A stretch of 64,000 bases of DNA. Source: Pohlia nutans (Eukaryota; Streptophyta; Bryopsida; Bryales; Mniaceae). Position 1 is the first letter of the stretch. Every line of letters begins with the position of its first letter. Shown here in pieces: positions 1 through 10,394 of this stretch. The notes beneath the pieces were generated by a model, which was not told the DNA's origin, searched no databases, and saw only the letters and a list, made by a program, of their open reading frames with translations. The position numbers were made by a program, and so were the translations under genes. Location: assembly GCA_022496805.1 (NCBI GenBank), contig CM040104.1, forward strand, positions 6,175,650 to 6,239,649, given 5' to 3'.

Positions 1-1
1 A

Positions 2-292
2 ACGGAGAGCGGCTATGGCAGCACGTTTTTGGACAAGACCAAGATCGAAACGCCGGATGCACGAGGCGAGAGTGCAACCACTTTGGACAATACTGAGGGT
101 GAGGTTACTCAGCAAGGTGATTACAACTTTGAAGGCTCAGCTTTCGATCGCGGCGTGGGGAAGCAAGATGTGGGGTGGACTGATTCTGCGAAAGGGCTGT
201 CTGAGACTTATGCTAGTCCCTTTCTGGACAAGACGAAGGTCGCCACTCCAGCACCGACAGGAGAAAGCGCTGTGACTTTGGAAAACTCATGA
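2..292 (+). CDS. LEA-like repetitive hydrophilic protein, C-terminal part
   Basis: The reading frame is open from the window edge (base 2) to TGA at 290-292, giving about 96 residues; the N-terminus lies outside the window. The protein is strongly hydrophilic, rich in T, E, D, G and K, with almost no hydrophobic stretches. A module of about 20 residues starting FLDKTK, followed by TP and GES and ending TL(D/E)N, occurs twice: near the start of the visible part and at the very C-terminus. Repeated, charged, Gly-rich sequence of this kind is typical of LEA or desiccation/cold-induced proteins, and that class is inferred from composition and repeats, not from a recognised signature. A canonical AATAAA follows about 80 bases after the stop. 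The call could be wrong on function, but the terminal coding frame itself is well supported. Confidence 0.6.
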   Translation, partial: TESGYGSTFLDKTKIETPDARGESATTLDNTEGEVTQQGDYNFEGSAFDRGVGKQDVGWTDSAKGLSETYASPFLDKTKVATPAPTGESAVTLENS

Positions 293-371
293 ACTTAAGC
301 TGGTGAGAGATGATAGCTTTTTTAAGTAGAGTTTGGGTTTTGTGTACATAATGTGTGGTATTTGAACATCC

Positions 372-377
372 AATAAA
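372..377 (+). promoter_or_regulatory. polyadenylation signal AATAAA
   Basis: AATAAA lies 80 bases after the stop codon of the LEA-like gene, a normal distance for a plant near-upstream polyadenylation element. Confidence 0.45.
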
Positions 378-478
378 ATTAGTCTGTATTTTTTCATGCA
401 TTCACTTTGAACATATGTCACTGTTTTGTTCTAAACTTTGTCGACTGACATACGGTATCGGAGATGGTTTCATTCGAG

Positions 479-484
479 AAAAAA
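479..484 (-). terminator. Pol III terminator of tRNA-Asp
   Basis: On the minus strand six consecutive T occur 18 bases after the 3' end of the tRNA, which fits RNA polymerase III termination. Confidence 0.6.
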
Positions 485-502
485 GAATTGGATGCCTGGT
501 AT

Positions 503-574
503 CGCCGCTGCCGGGGATCGAACCCGGGTCACCCGCGTGACAGGCGGGAATACTTACCACTATACTACAACGAC
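503..574 (-). tRNA. tRNA-Asp (anticodon GTC)
   Basis: Read on the minus strand, 72 nt fold into a complete cloverleaf. The acceptor stem starts GTCGTTG and pairs with CAGCGGC, with discriminator G. The D-arm contains the internal A box (TAGTATAGTGGT), the anticodon loop is CTGTCAC with GTC, and the T-arm has GGTTCGATCC (B box). No intron and no encoded CCA, as expected for a nuclear tRNA. It sits between the LEA-like gene and a repeat field and has a T6 terminator. I see no mismatch that would suggest a pseudogene. Confidence 0.96.
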
Positions 575-761
575 ACTTCCGCGGTCTTGGGCCCCGATAT
601 TCATCCTCGGTCTTAGATGATACAGGGGTCTCTGCGAAACATCAAATACCGTCCGTTGCAAATGATACTCACCTAAGAGCATGCCCGCCGGATACCTAAA
701 ATATTTAGTGACAATGAAATCTCAAGCCAGCCAAACTTGACTTTATAAAGATGAGACCTTG

Positions 762-1124
762 CTCGTTCTTTAACACTATGGCCGTCCAAGCCGAGAGGCT
801 GTGGGATTAAGTGGCCAAACTTTGTTGGGAGTCCAAAGAAATCTACTGAAAATAGGCAATAAAATATAGTTTTCATTTTTTATGAAAAGAAATCGACAGC
901 CTCTTGACCATAGTTTGGGTTTTCATTCCCATCTGACCTAAACTTCCTTTTGAGAGGTCGTTGCCTTGGTCAAAAAGTGTTGCCATGTAAGCATTTTGGA
1001 GGGCGACGGCCTTTGAACTTTGGCCTCTAGTGTGAAGGGTTGAGAGGCCAAACTCTTGGTTTCTTACAATCCGATTGGTGGAAATTGACGGCCTCTCGAC
1101 CTTCGGCCATAGTGTGAAGCGGCC
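762..1124 (-). mobile_element. Harbinger-like MITE, degraded copy
   Basis: Inverted relative of the MITE at 46441-46802: blocks around 'gggcgacggcctttgaac', 'tagtttgggttt' and 'gtgaagcggcc' match in reverse order. The right end keeps the terminal sequence GTGAAGCGGCC, while the left terminus is eroded to 'gctcgttctttaacactatg'. About 363 bp, the same length as the intact copy. It abuts the TTAA element at 1130. Confidence 0.65.
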
Positions 1125-1129
1125 TTTGA

Positions 1130-1918
1130 CCCTTTAGTGCCTAGGTACTGTAGATTTCAGTGGATTTTTCTACTGTAATTGAGACTACCAAAAGTAGAAT
1201 GAATTAAATTAGAAAGTAACCGTACAATTCTATTCTCAACTGGAGAGCACACATTTTATTAAAATTTGAGAATCATCCAATGGTGGGATTGGAAGATTAT
1301 AGTATGTATTTGAACTGTATAATGCACACTCAAAAATGAGATTTTGGGGGGTGTGTGACTTCAAAGTTAAATAGAATTTGGGTTAAATTTTCAAAAATGA
1401 AAGTAAAGAAGTTCAGCTATGCCCTATGTCAACACCTCTCCGTTGCAATCTTTCATATCAAGAATAGACTCACACATAATTATTGTGAATTTTATAAGTG
1501 AAAGTGACTTATCCATATACGGTTTAGGACAAAATTTTATACGTTGAAAATTGACAGGAGTGGGTACATTAGTCAAGATCGGATTACACACACTAATGGA
1601 AGATGAAAAAGAGAACACAATCCAAAAAAATAAAACAAGATAACAAACTTCCAAACACAAGAAATACTGCATAATACATGTGTTGTATTTGTAAGTATTT
1701 ATTGTATTTTCAAGTATTTGCAGTATTTTTGCGTTCTATTGATAGGTATTTTGATAGTTGTACGATTCCAAATTGAAAATTTCTTTTTCTAGAAGGTGTG
1801 TAATGTAAATGGGTAAATCTGAACTTCAAAACTGAAGTTCCAATTCTTCACGGATTCTCTGCTATTTGCATTTCGGACGTTGCAGTGACCATAATGTAGT
1901 TAGCTGGGTACTAAAGGG
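1130..1918. mobile_element. TTAA element, family A, copy 1
   Basis: About 789 bp with ends CCCTTTAGTGCC and (reverse complement) CCCTTTAGTACC, flanked by TTGA (1126-1129, one change from TTAA) and TTAA (1919-1922). It matches family A copy 2 (33741-34546) over its whole length, for example the block around 1270-1300 that includes 'ccaatggtgggattggaag'. The inner reading frames are short and meaningless, so the element is non-autonomous. Ends and target site fit the piggyBac superfamily. Confidence 0.7.
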
Positions 1919-2039
1919 TTAAATGTGGCCTAAACCAAAATCTGGCTTATGGATGTGACTCACTATTCAATTCCAACTACTACATTGATGATTTTCATCC
2001 AATTCTTTTTGTGAAAGATTTTTGTTGGTCATGCCACCT

Positions 2040-2560
2040 CTTCAAGTGTATTTTGGATTTTTCTGTTTTTTTTGACATAAACTAAATTTAGGCCATGAAA
2101 ATGAGTTCTATTACAAAATAACTTAATTAAGAAATTGAAGCTTACCAAATCTAGTTTCTACTCCACTTTGAATTTTTGGAAAATTTAAAATTGAGTGTTT
2201 ATTAAGGTTACAAGTTCGACATGAATTACCATAGTGTAGGAAAAGAAATCTAAATTTAGATACACGGATGATTTTCATTACCGTAATGTTCTTCATTGTA
2301 ATTTATACCTTTGGTAAGAAAAATGGATTTTTTTGAGTACATTTGTAATTGATATGAATTTTCTTTCAAATCACTTAAAACAATCATTGTAATTTCAAAT
2401 TTTCACCAATTCTTTTGAAAATTCATAATTTGTAGTAGACACATGGCTTCATCTACTAAAAATATAAAATAGAATTTTTATTTTGTTTACAATGGTAGAA
2501 TTGAGTGTGACATGTAAAACATGATTCTATGGTCATAGGCTAAGGCATTTAACGGCTAAA
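2040..2560. mobile_element. degraded TTAA element related to family G
   Basis: Interior matches 31338-31884 (shared 'aatctagtttctact' type block near 2145 and 'gttcttcattgtaa' near 2288). The right side retains a decayed end resembling GGGCATTTAGGGGTTAA near 2530-2560. The left end is no longer clear. Borders are approximate. Confidence 0.4.
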
Positions 2561-3058
2561 TGATAGAGAATTTCAACAAACTTTTATAGATATCTTTATA
2601 TTTGATTGTCTTTTACGAATATAGATTTCAAGTGGAGTGCAAGTTCTGTATCTCCATCAAAGCTTGAAGTCATGTCTGTAAACCTTGAAGGATACATAAA
2701 CACAAATAGGATTTCTCTAACATGACTATGTCACCCACACGTCCTCATGCACTCACTACTCAAAATGCACACCAACATATTACAATACCAAACACTTTTT
2801 AATGATAAAAAAAATTTCAACAAGCTCAATTTGCCATTTGGGCTATCGTCTTGTACAATTTTTGAAGCCCAATTTTTGAAGCATATGGTTCAATTTTTGA
2901 AGACCCAAGAATTACTCTACACATTGGAATAAGCACTCCTACATTGCCTGTAGAATGCATTTTATTTATGCTGTAATTGTTCCATTTTTTGAATTTACTA
3001 ACTGGAATAACATATAGATTTCTTGGTCATCCTACAAAAACTACAAATTTTCATTTGA

Positions 3059-3584
3059 CTCCTAAATGTCCAAGGACTATAGGACAAAATTTAGATGCGT
3101 TATAAGATGTGATTTTTTTTGTTTTTCATGGAATTTGGCTCAATATAGAAAAAGAGAATCACGATGTTTAAAACTTACCCATAAAATCAAAATTTTGTTG
3201 ATTAATAGTTTAGATATTCATTCAATGAATTTAAAAGTAATTAACTTCAAAAACCCACTAATATTACAATCTTATTTTTAGAATTCAAAATTTGATGTGC
3301 TTTGTTAAAATTGGATTTATAAATTTCAAAATGTAAAAATTCTAAAACTTGATGGCTAAAGCATCATTACTTTTGCCAAATATATTTAAGGTATGTCTTT
3401 GAAAATTTCTCTTAGGTGGAATTTAAGTGTGATTGACACGATTCAAATTGATTTGAAAATAGACTTTATTTCCTATTAGAATTTATTTTTATTTTTATTT
3501 TCCAAAAAAATAAAAAAACGATCTTAGTAGGCTATAGAAAATGAGCACTGACTATAAAATGGTTGATTGGATAAAATTTAAGAG
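3059..3584. mobile_element. degraded TTAA element, family E
   Basis: The left end CTCCTAAATGTCCAAGG resembles the family E end at 18124. The right end 'ggttgattggataaaatttaagag' parallels the E right end and is followed by TTAA (3585-3588); the left flank is TTGA. The interior is diverged but shares 'aatgaatttaaaag' with the 18124 copy. About 526 bp, no coding potential. Confidence 0.45.
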
Positions 3585-3589
3585 TTAAA

Positions 3590-4100
3590 AATGGAGAACT
3601 CATTTACAATATTTTAAGCCATTGAATAAAGTTCCTATTTTCAAATTGTATAAATTGTTTTGGGGTGTTATAATTCAAACAATCGAACGATGGCTTTAAT
3701 TCTATTGAACGCACATCAAAAATAAAAACCAAGAGAAAAAGCATACTACAGCTTCTATGATTTGTTTCTTTTGGGTGGTTCTAGATCACTGTGATGTTTC
3801 AATGATAGAGTGAATTCTTCCAGAAGGTTGTAAACATGTTCTTTTGGCTTTCTGCTACCAATTTTTTTGTCACAATGACAGACGCCATTTTCAAAAAGAT
3901 TCCAATCAGGAACCTGATCCCATCTCCGATTAGACAAAGCATACATTTACAAAATTCATAACTACCATGGTCATATACACATTTGGTAGAGTTTATTTCT
4001 TGTTTGTACACAATCTTACAAAAAATTAATAAAGAGTATTTTCACGAGTACCGCAAAATCCAAAAGTTGCAAGGTGGAAGAGTCCATGCTTCGTTTTTGT
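3590..4100. other. AT-rich spacer and 3' UTR
   Basis: No gene seen. The part near 4100 is the likely 3' UTR of the minus-strand gene that stops at 4115. AATAAA on the minus strand at 3992-3997 is a plausible polyadenylation signal for it. Confidence 0.4.
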
Positions 4101-4114
4101 AGTACATAATCGTT

Positions 4115-6311
4115 TCAACTATTGTCAAGGGCATGCTCATAGAAGATAGGGCGGGAATGTAAACCATCAGCAACTGTGAGCACCATGATTACATCGTCAC
4201 TGATTTCCAACTCCTTTACACCTATTCCATGTTCAAATCAAGACACATGATTGTTAGTGTTGTAGAAACTGATAGCTGAAATTCATCTTCACAACATAAA
4301 AATGAACCCACACCAAACCCGGGTTCACTTTTAAGACAAGACTGGAAAAGAAAATCATGGATTGCCCCTTTTCAACTTTAAGCCGAATTCAATTTGTTAA
4401 CAAATGTTTTTTGAGTTAAGAATATTTATTAACCACTTGAAACCATCTTGAAGATATTAGGACAAGCCCAAAAGGGACTCCTATCTTCAAACCATGATTT
4501 TTTCTTCTTGTCTTCTCTCCGGGTCAATCAGGGTTCGGTGTGGCACACTTTCAGAAAAATTAATTCTAGTTAATGTAGCTTTACCTGCATACATAGTCTT
4601 CATTATTTCAGCTGTTCGTTGCGTTTCGCACCACACATGAAGTATACACTTGCAGAAACTGTGCCTCTGGGACACACCATCTCTTGCTACCACCTGGGTG
4701 TCAGCAAGTCACATAACAAATCAATTAGATATGAAGAAGATTATTTGATCATCAGCAGCATCAGCATCAACAGGATCAAAAATCAACTGGCACCAAAATA
4801 AGTCTGTCTGACCTTGAACTGAAATGATTCAAGCTTACCAAGCCATATAGTTTCTTGTGCAGTAGACGATAGGCGATCTCAGAAGAGAAGGAATTTGGGT
4901 CCGGGAATGACATGGCTCGAGTTACGGAGACTCCCACCCGCTGCCCATACAGAGTGCAAATGTAGTCCACCTTCTTCCAGTTCGAGGACCAATACTCCAC
5001 TTCCATCTCTGTCACCACATCTTGCGCTTGAAACCTTCTCGCAAAGTACTCCACCGACAACGACTGCAAAATGTCCGAGATCTTAGTCAGTGGATTATTA
5101 CAACCATTTGCATTAGTTTCTAATGTGCAGCATTATGCTTGACTATTGATCTAAACATAATTAAAGGGTTGGTTGCAATTATGAATATCCCAGGGTGCAT
5201 TCTACATTATGTTTGAGAATCACCTGCGTTCATGACCCCCTCTTAAAATCCCTTGTATACGAGGGTTTATATGTTTGAAAACCTTTTATACAAATCTATG
5301 CCGTCCTAAATATATGTTTAATGTAAGTATACATCAATATTTTTAGCTCTAAATGTTTATTGTATGTATACTTTGTACGGCAATGTTCAAATTAATTCCC
5401 CTTTTGTGCACTCACATATACTTTCACAAATTTAACACAGTGCACCCCCGAGATGAATATACCTCAGAGATGGTTGAAGAACCGCCAGCATTCTGCTCGA
5501 ATTTCACTCGCAGTGCATCTTGACACAACTTGAACCGCGAGAAGGAAGAAAATGCAGTGAATCTCCCAATCAAAATATGACTTGGCCCCTTGACAGCCAA
5601 CTCCAGTTGATCCTCCCCTCTCCTCGGCGACGTCAAGGCTATGGTGACAAGCAGATTCTCTCGCACTGGCGATGTTACAATGAAATCTTTGTTGAGCATC
5701 ACCAGCTTCGGCTCACAGCTTGCACCCCTTATTCCCTCACTCACCTTATTATCACATTTTCGATACAGTACAGCATTAATCTTCTCGACTTGCACCGGTT
5801 TCAGATCTTGTCTCGAGCACGAGGAGCTTGCATACAAGTTCCTGAACCGAGGCTTAACCCTAACCCGTGAATTCGACACCGAATGATCGTTACAAACCTC
5901 AAGTTCCTCGGTACGTGATCCAAGATCTGGCCATTCTTTAGCATTCGCATGGCATCGGGGTATCTCTCTGGGAGGAAGAGAGCGTTGCGTCACATACGAC
6001 CAGTTTGGCATATACCGAAGAGATCTTGCCAGCTGCTTATCTTGCAGCCAGGATTTTCTTTTGCCAGAGTGAGAATCGGTGTCCGGTGTGGCCGATGAGG
6101 AAATTTGATCCGCCACAGGAAAGGCAACATGATTGGGACATAAAACGCTGCCCTCTATTGCGGCGTTGCCAACGTTGGTTAAGGATATAAACTCCTGACC
6201 CGAGCTGTGTTGATTTGAGTCCTGGGCCTTGAACAAGGCACTGCCGGACGTGCAAGTCTCCTGTGGTGGCAGCAGGGTTGCGAATTTCCCGTCGGTGATT
6301 GATGAAACCAT
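4115..6311 (-). CDS. conserved plant protein of unknown function (WSSNWKKVDYIC family)
   Basis: Four exons, spliced in this order: 6311-5463, 5063-4839, 4693-4585, 4221-4115. All introns are GT-AG, the phases close (849+225+109+107 nt), and the product is 429 residues. The first 283 residues are polar, Ser/Arg-rich and poorly structured, with short predicted hydrophobic patches near residues 235-265 (VTIALTSP, LAVKGPSHILIGR). The second and third exons carry the conserved part: EYFARRFQAQDVVTEMEVEY, WSSNWKKVDYIC, VGVSVTRAM, KKLYGL, then VVARDG and ILHVWCETQRTAEIM. I recognise this block from uncharacterised proteins in many land plants; no biochemical role is known to me. The ATG at 6311 is the first in frame after TGA at 6438-6440, but a spliced upstream start is possible. 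A MITE sits in intron 1. Confidence 0.85.
5189..5449. mobile_element. GGGTGCA-end MITE inside intron 1
   Basis: About 260 bp, starting AGGGTGCATTCTACATTATG and ending with CAGTGCACCCCC, so the termini are short inverted repeats (GGGTGCA). A clearly related copy lies in inverted orientation at 45618-45942 (shared 'tgtttgagaatcac', 'cgttcatgaccc', 'catacaataaac' type blocks). It lies wholly within the 5064-5462 intron, 13 bases from the splice donor of exon 1. Confidence 0.65.
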
Positions 6312-6569
6312 GTGTACCGGCCTTTTCGTCACTTGGATCACTGGCCAACAGGGCGGGCTCACTTGATTGGCAAGACAAGACGTGGGAGCCGAGGGCTCCC
6401 ACGCCTGTCGCCCCCCGTTGCTTGAATTGGTTCGTTTTCATGTTGTAATTCCGCTGATTGCTGTCGTTTCGATTCCGGGACTTGTTTATTCCGGCCATGG
6501 CGACGATCCAGCTGTTCAAGATCTGTTCAGATCTGTTCAGCTGGTTATTGAACTTGGCTTTGGCTGACT

Positions 6570-8560
6570 GCGCTCCAGGAAAAATCTAATCCCAACCCTA
6601 GTCTGCGACAGCATTCACAATCAATGCCAGGTGCAAATCAATTGAACTAACTCTCACACCATCCACAACAATACTAACATAATCCTCCTCGCTCGTCACT
6701 AGACTCAAATTTCACAGCACTACTAAAATCCTTTACAACATCCACAACGAAACTCTCTCTGCAAAATACTCATGATAATTAACTCGGTTACGGAAAAACG
6801 AAATATTCCCTCTCTCTGCTACTTATTTGAACGTTTTTCAATGTATTTACAGCACATGAACAGAACATTTTCAACAGCAGAACCAAAAAATAGCGTAGTA
6901 TAAAGCAATCAACACCGCAATTGAAAATTTGTGAAACTAATTCAGTAACAATTTGAAAGTCTTTTCAACCTTTGTATGTGTAACTAGAGCTTATGAACAG
7001 AGTGTTCAAGAGCAGAATCGCAAAAAACGCAGTGTAAGGAAAATCAAAGAAGCAACTGAAAATTGTGAGAACAAGAATATTCCGTTTCCGGCAACATAGA
7101 CTCGATAATAATGCCCGTGCGGAGCAGCAATTCATTAGTAACATGCAGATCAATTCACCAAAAGTCTACCAAAGACTAAATTTGAGTATTATAAGAATAG
7201 ACTAGGAGTTCAGCCTATTAAGTCACTCGAGAGGAAATTAGAGGACTTAGAGTAATACTAAATTATGTTATTAGTAAATAATATGACACTACATTATTAT
7301 CTACTAAAGGTGGTTCTAACTAGGGGAGTGTTGGAATTAAGTTACTCATATGATAATTAAGTTATTCATGAGGGAACTGATAGACCAAGCGTCTATGATT
7401 AAGTTACTCATATGGTAATTAAGTTACTTATGAGAGAATTGATAAACCAAGAGTCTATGACTCCAAGTTAATTAAAACACCAAAGTAATAGTCTAGTTAG
7501 TCTATACATATTCTAAGTATGTAGACAAACAATGCAAAGACTATAAATGTGGCTTGGTAGGTGAAGGAGAAAACTTGTCTAACTGACAAGATCTCACTTC
7601 TATGGTTGGGTGACAAGTCACATAATAAACATTATTTACCATTTGTGCACATTGTGCACAATCGATCGTCTACATAACATCGGTCTTTGAAATAAATATA
7701 CAATCCTATCGGCAATGCAAGTTGATAGGCCTCACAGCTCATATATCAAAGAAAGTTTTCGAGCAGCTATACGTCAAAGAAGGCGCATTAGAAATTTAGA
7801 ATCAACGCACAAACAAACGCACTAGCAGTTATCCGTCTTTACATCTGTTGATTGCTCATGGCAGAATCAAGTAAGATTTATAATCACGGCACAAGTTAAG
7901 GATAATTTGTGAGCGAGTATTTTTTTACTAACCGCGTAAGAACAGAATATTCGAACAAGAAACGTAATATCAAGAACGCAATTCGAAAAATGATTGAGGA
8001 CAAGAGTATTTTACCCCAATGAATGTTTTTTTAGCAGCTACACGCAGACGATCGACGTCAAAGCAGGCGCATTATGATTAACGTCCAAACAGACGCACTT
8101 CCGTAGTTCCACCTCTGTTTGATTATGGAAGAATCAAGAAATGTCCATAATCAAGAAAAGTTGGATTCCACGTCTCAGAAAGCTCATGCGGAGCAGCAAC
8201 ACAATCGATCGAAAACAAACATGTACATAATCTCGGTCTCCTGAGTTAAATGAAAACTCCTGCCAATGCAAGTTGATAGACCTCAGAGCGCGCGCATACT
8301 TCAAGAAATGCTTGTGAGCAGACGATCGACGTTAAAGAAGGCGCAGTATGATTAACGCCTGTTTGATTATATGTGGCAGAATCAAGAAAAGATCAAAATG
8401 GTAAAAAGTAAGCGAATACTTGTGAGAGCGAAGGTCGTGTCAGCAACGCGCTGCGAGGAACGGGAGAACAGCTTGGAGCAGACGTTTGCAGGGAAGCCGG
8501 GGTCTTCGCTTTGCCTTGCAGACGACTCCAACGCCAGGAAAGGTAAAAGTGAACGGAGCT
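6570..8560. repeat. diverged direct repeats upstream of the 429-aa gene
   Basis: Non-coding. Phrases such as 'gcggagcagcaa', 'acaatcgatcg', 'caatgcaagttgatag' and 'gacgatcgacgt' with 'aaagaaggcgca' recur in order (about 7110-7800 and 8030-8360), indicating two old tandem copies of roughly 0.6 to 0.9 kb. The first copy is interrupted between about 7150 and 7650 by unrelated AT-rich DNA that has its own 70-bp direct duplication (7330-7460, 'attaagttactcatatg'). I find no protein domain. Confidence 0.5.
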
Positions 8561-8705
8561 ACAGTACACTCCACTGAATTATTAATATAGGAAGTAAAAA
8601 GAAATTGAGTGCACTGAATTATGTAGGAAGTAAAGAAAATGAGTGCGCTGAATTATATAGAAAGTAAAAGAAAAGTAAAAGTGACTTAAAAAATAAAATG
8701 CAAGT
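8560..8705. repeat. minisatellite, about 37-bp units
   Basis: Three to four units of 'gtgcactgaattatataggaagtaaaag' type in direct orientation. The same unit recurs at 9650-9815, with the TTAA elements at 9398 and 9822 close by. Confidence 0.55.
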
Positions 8706-9393
8706 AAACGCTCAAGGGGGTCCCCACCCAAAACTGCCTCATTTTTGTCATTTTCGTTGATGATCTCTGAATGATTTTCAAAACCTTTTTTCACATTTCA
8801 ACCATAGGATCTTGTATTCCTATGCCTTATAAACTATCCTTTAAAATTTCAAAACATTTGATTGTACGGATGTCAAGATTATAGTAAATGAAGTTGAGAT
8901 ATTAAAATTTCACACCGTGAACAATTCGGGCTGCCTTGCTTTGATGGGATCCTAAACCAGAAAAAGTTGAAATGATGTGTCTTTTTTGACCATTCCTGAA
9001 GATGAAGTAGTTAACAAGATGCATGACTCAATTTGACAAGATATTCAATTCAACGAATTCATTAGCATTTTTTCAAAGACCTTGTAATGGATGGGGTACG
9101 AAGGAAAGGAAGGGATTTTGGACAAATTGGATTATCCCTTCAACTCTTGTTCAATTCGAATTCGAAGAGTTAGCAAGTCATAGAATGCAACTAATGTGAG
9201 CTGAACAAAAGTTCCTTTGAGGTTGATTTCAACATTGAGATGTTTCACTTTGAAAAATTCTCTAAATGGAGTTTTGATCGTATGAACATAATTCCAATTG
9301 CATTAGAAAGAAGACTCGTTAAAATAATTTTTGGGGCTGTGCAGTTTAGAAAATGGGCAACAACCAAAAAAAGACCTCTTGGGAGCTTAGGAA
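8706..9393. other. non-coding AT-rich spacer
   Basis: No gene, RNA or clear element boundary seen. It lies between two blocks of the same minisatellite unit and so may be an insertion, but I could not find its ends. Confidence 0.3.
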
Positions 9394-9397
9394 TTAA

Positions 9398-9570
9398 CCC
9401 CTAAATGCCCAATCATCCATTTTTTTTTGTCACAAAATGTGTCACAAATTCATCCAAATTGATGGTCACGTTCTCATCTATACATTTTTTCATCCATTAA
9501 GATGAAGATACTATGCTTTACAATTTCATGCCTTGCGGTGATGCAAAGTGAAGAGAAATCAATCCAAATA
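9398..9570. mobile_element. truncated TTAA element
   Basis: A clean left end: TTAA (9394-9397) then CCCCTAAATGCCCAATCATCC, nearly identical to the family G terminus at 31338. No matching right end is found before the 99-bp duplication begins, so the copy is truncated. Confidence 0.5.
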
Positions 9571-9768
9571 TATGGTTCTTAAGAGAAATTAATTCAAAGA
9601 TATGGTACTATTGAACTACAATGGACTTTGTTCTAGTACAAAGTAAAAGAAAATGAGTGCACTGAATTATATGGTTCTTAAGAGAAATTAATTCAAAGAT
9701 ATGGTACTATTGAACTACAATGGACTTTGTTCTAGTACAAAGTAAAAGAAAATGAGTGCACTGAATTA
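9571..9768 (+). repeat. perfect or near-perfect 99-bp tandem duplication
   Basis: Two adjacent units (9571-9669 and 9670-9768), each starting 'tatggttcttaagagaaatt' and ending in the minisatellite unit 'gtgcactgaatta'. I see almost no difference between them, so the duplication is recent. Confidence 0.85.
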
Positions 9769-9821
9769 TATAGGAAGCAAATGAAAAGTAAAAATGACTT
9801 AAAAAACCTACAAGCGCTTAA

Positions 9822-10390
9822 CCCCTGAACGTCCAACCATCCATATTTTGGATGATGTACAAAATGAAACTTTGTTTTCTCATCCATCATGCACTTTATA
9901 CAATGTGGATTTTTTTACTATAGATTTATAAGAACTTGGCTTCATGCACGTGTGAACCGATTAAAAAGGAGATGATTTGTGAAATTTTTATGCCTCATTT
10001 CATATTGCATTGATTCACCAAAAAAAATTAAGGTCTTAATTCAAAAGTGCTCATAAAAAATTCAATTCATAAAATTAAGCAACAAAAAATCTCCAAAAAT
10101 CACTACACTTAGAATATTAGATTTCAAGCCATTCAGACAATAAATTTCATCCACAGATTGTCAATATCTTATTCGTAATTGAATTTAATAAGAAAAATGA
10201 ATTTTAAATTTCAAATTTTATACAAAATATTGGTGATTGCAATCATAGATCTAATTATATGAATAGAATATGAAATTTATAATGTACAAGTTTTATTTAA
10301 AGAATAAATTCAAAATATCCCTCTTAGTTGCATCTTATAATGCATCTTTACAATTCTCCAAATCTAGAGAGGGCTGTGGATGTTGAGGGG
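9822..10390. mobile_element. TTAA element, family D, copy 1
   Basis: 569 bp between TTAA (9818-9821) and TTAA (10391-10394). Ends: CCCCTGAACGTCCAACC and, reverse-complemented, CCCCTCAACATCC. Matches 51047-51614 in the same orientation and 41554-42122 in the opposite one, with almost constant length (568-569 bp). No coding capacity. Confidence 0.8.
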
Positions 10391-10394
10391 TTAA

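Noticed and set aside
6037..6519. 160-codon minus-strand frame with ATG at the 5' end of the 429-aa gene
   Set aside because: It overlaps exon 1 in another frame, has no continuation into the conserved exons, and lacks a splice link that would restore the correct frame. It may still contribute a 5' UTR.
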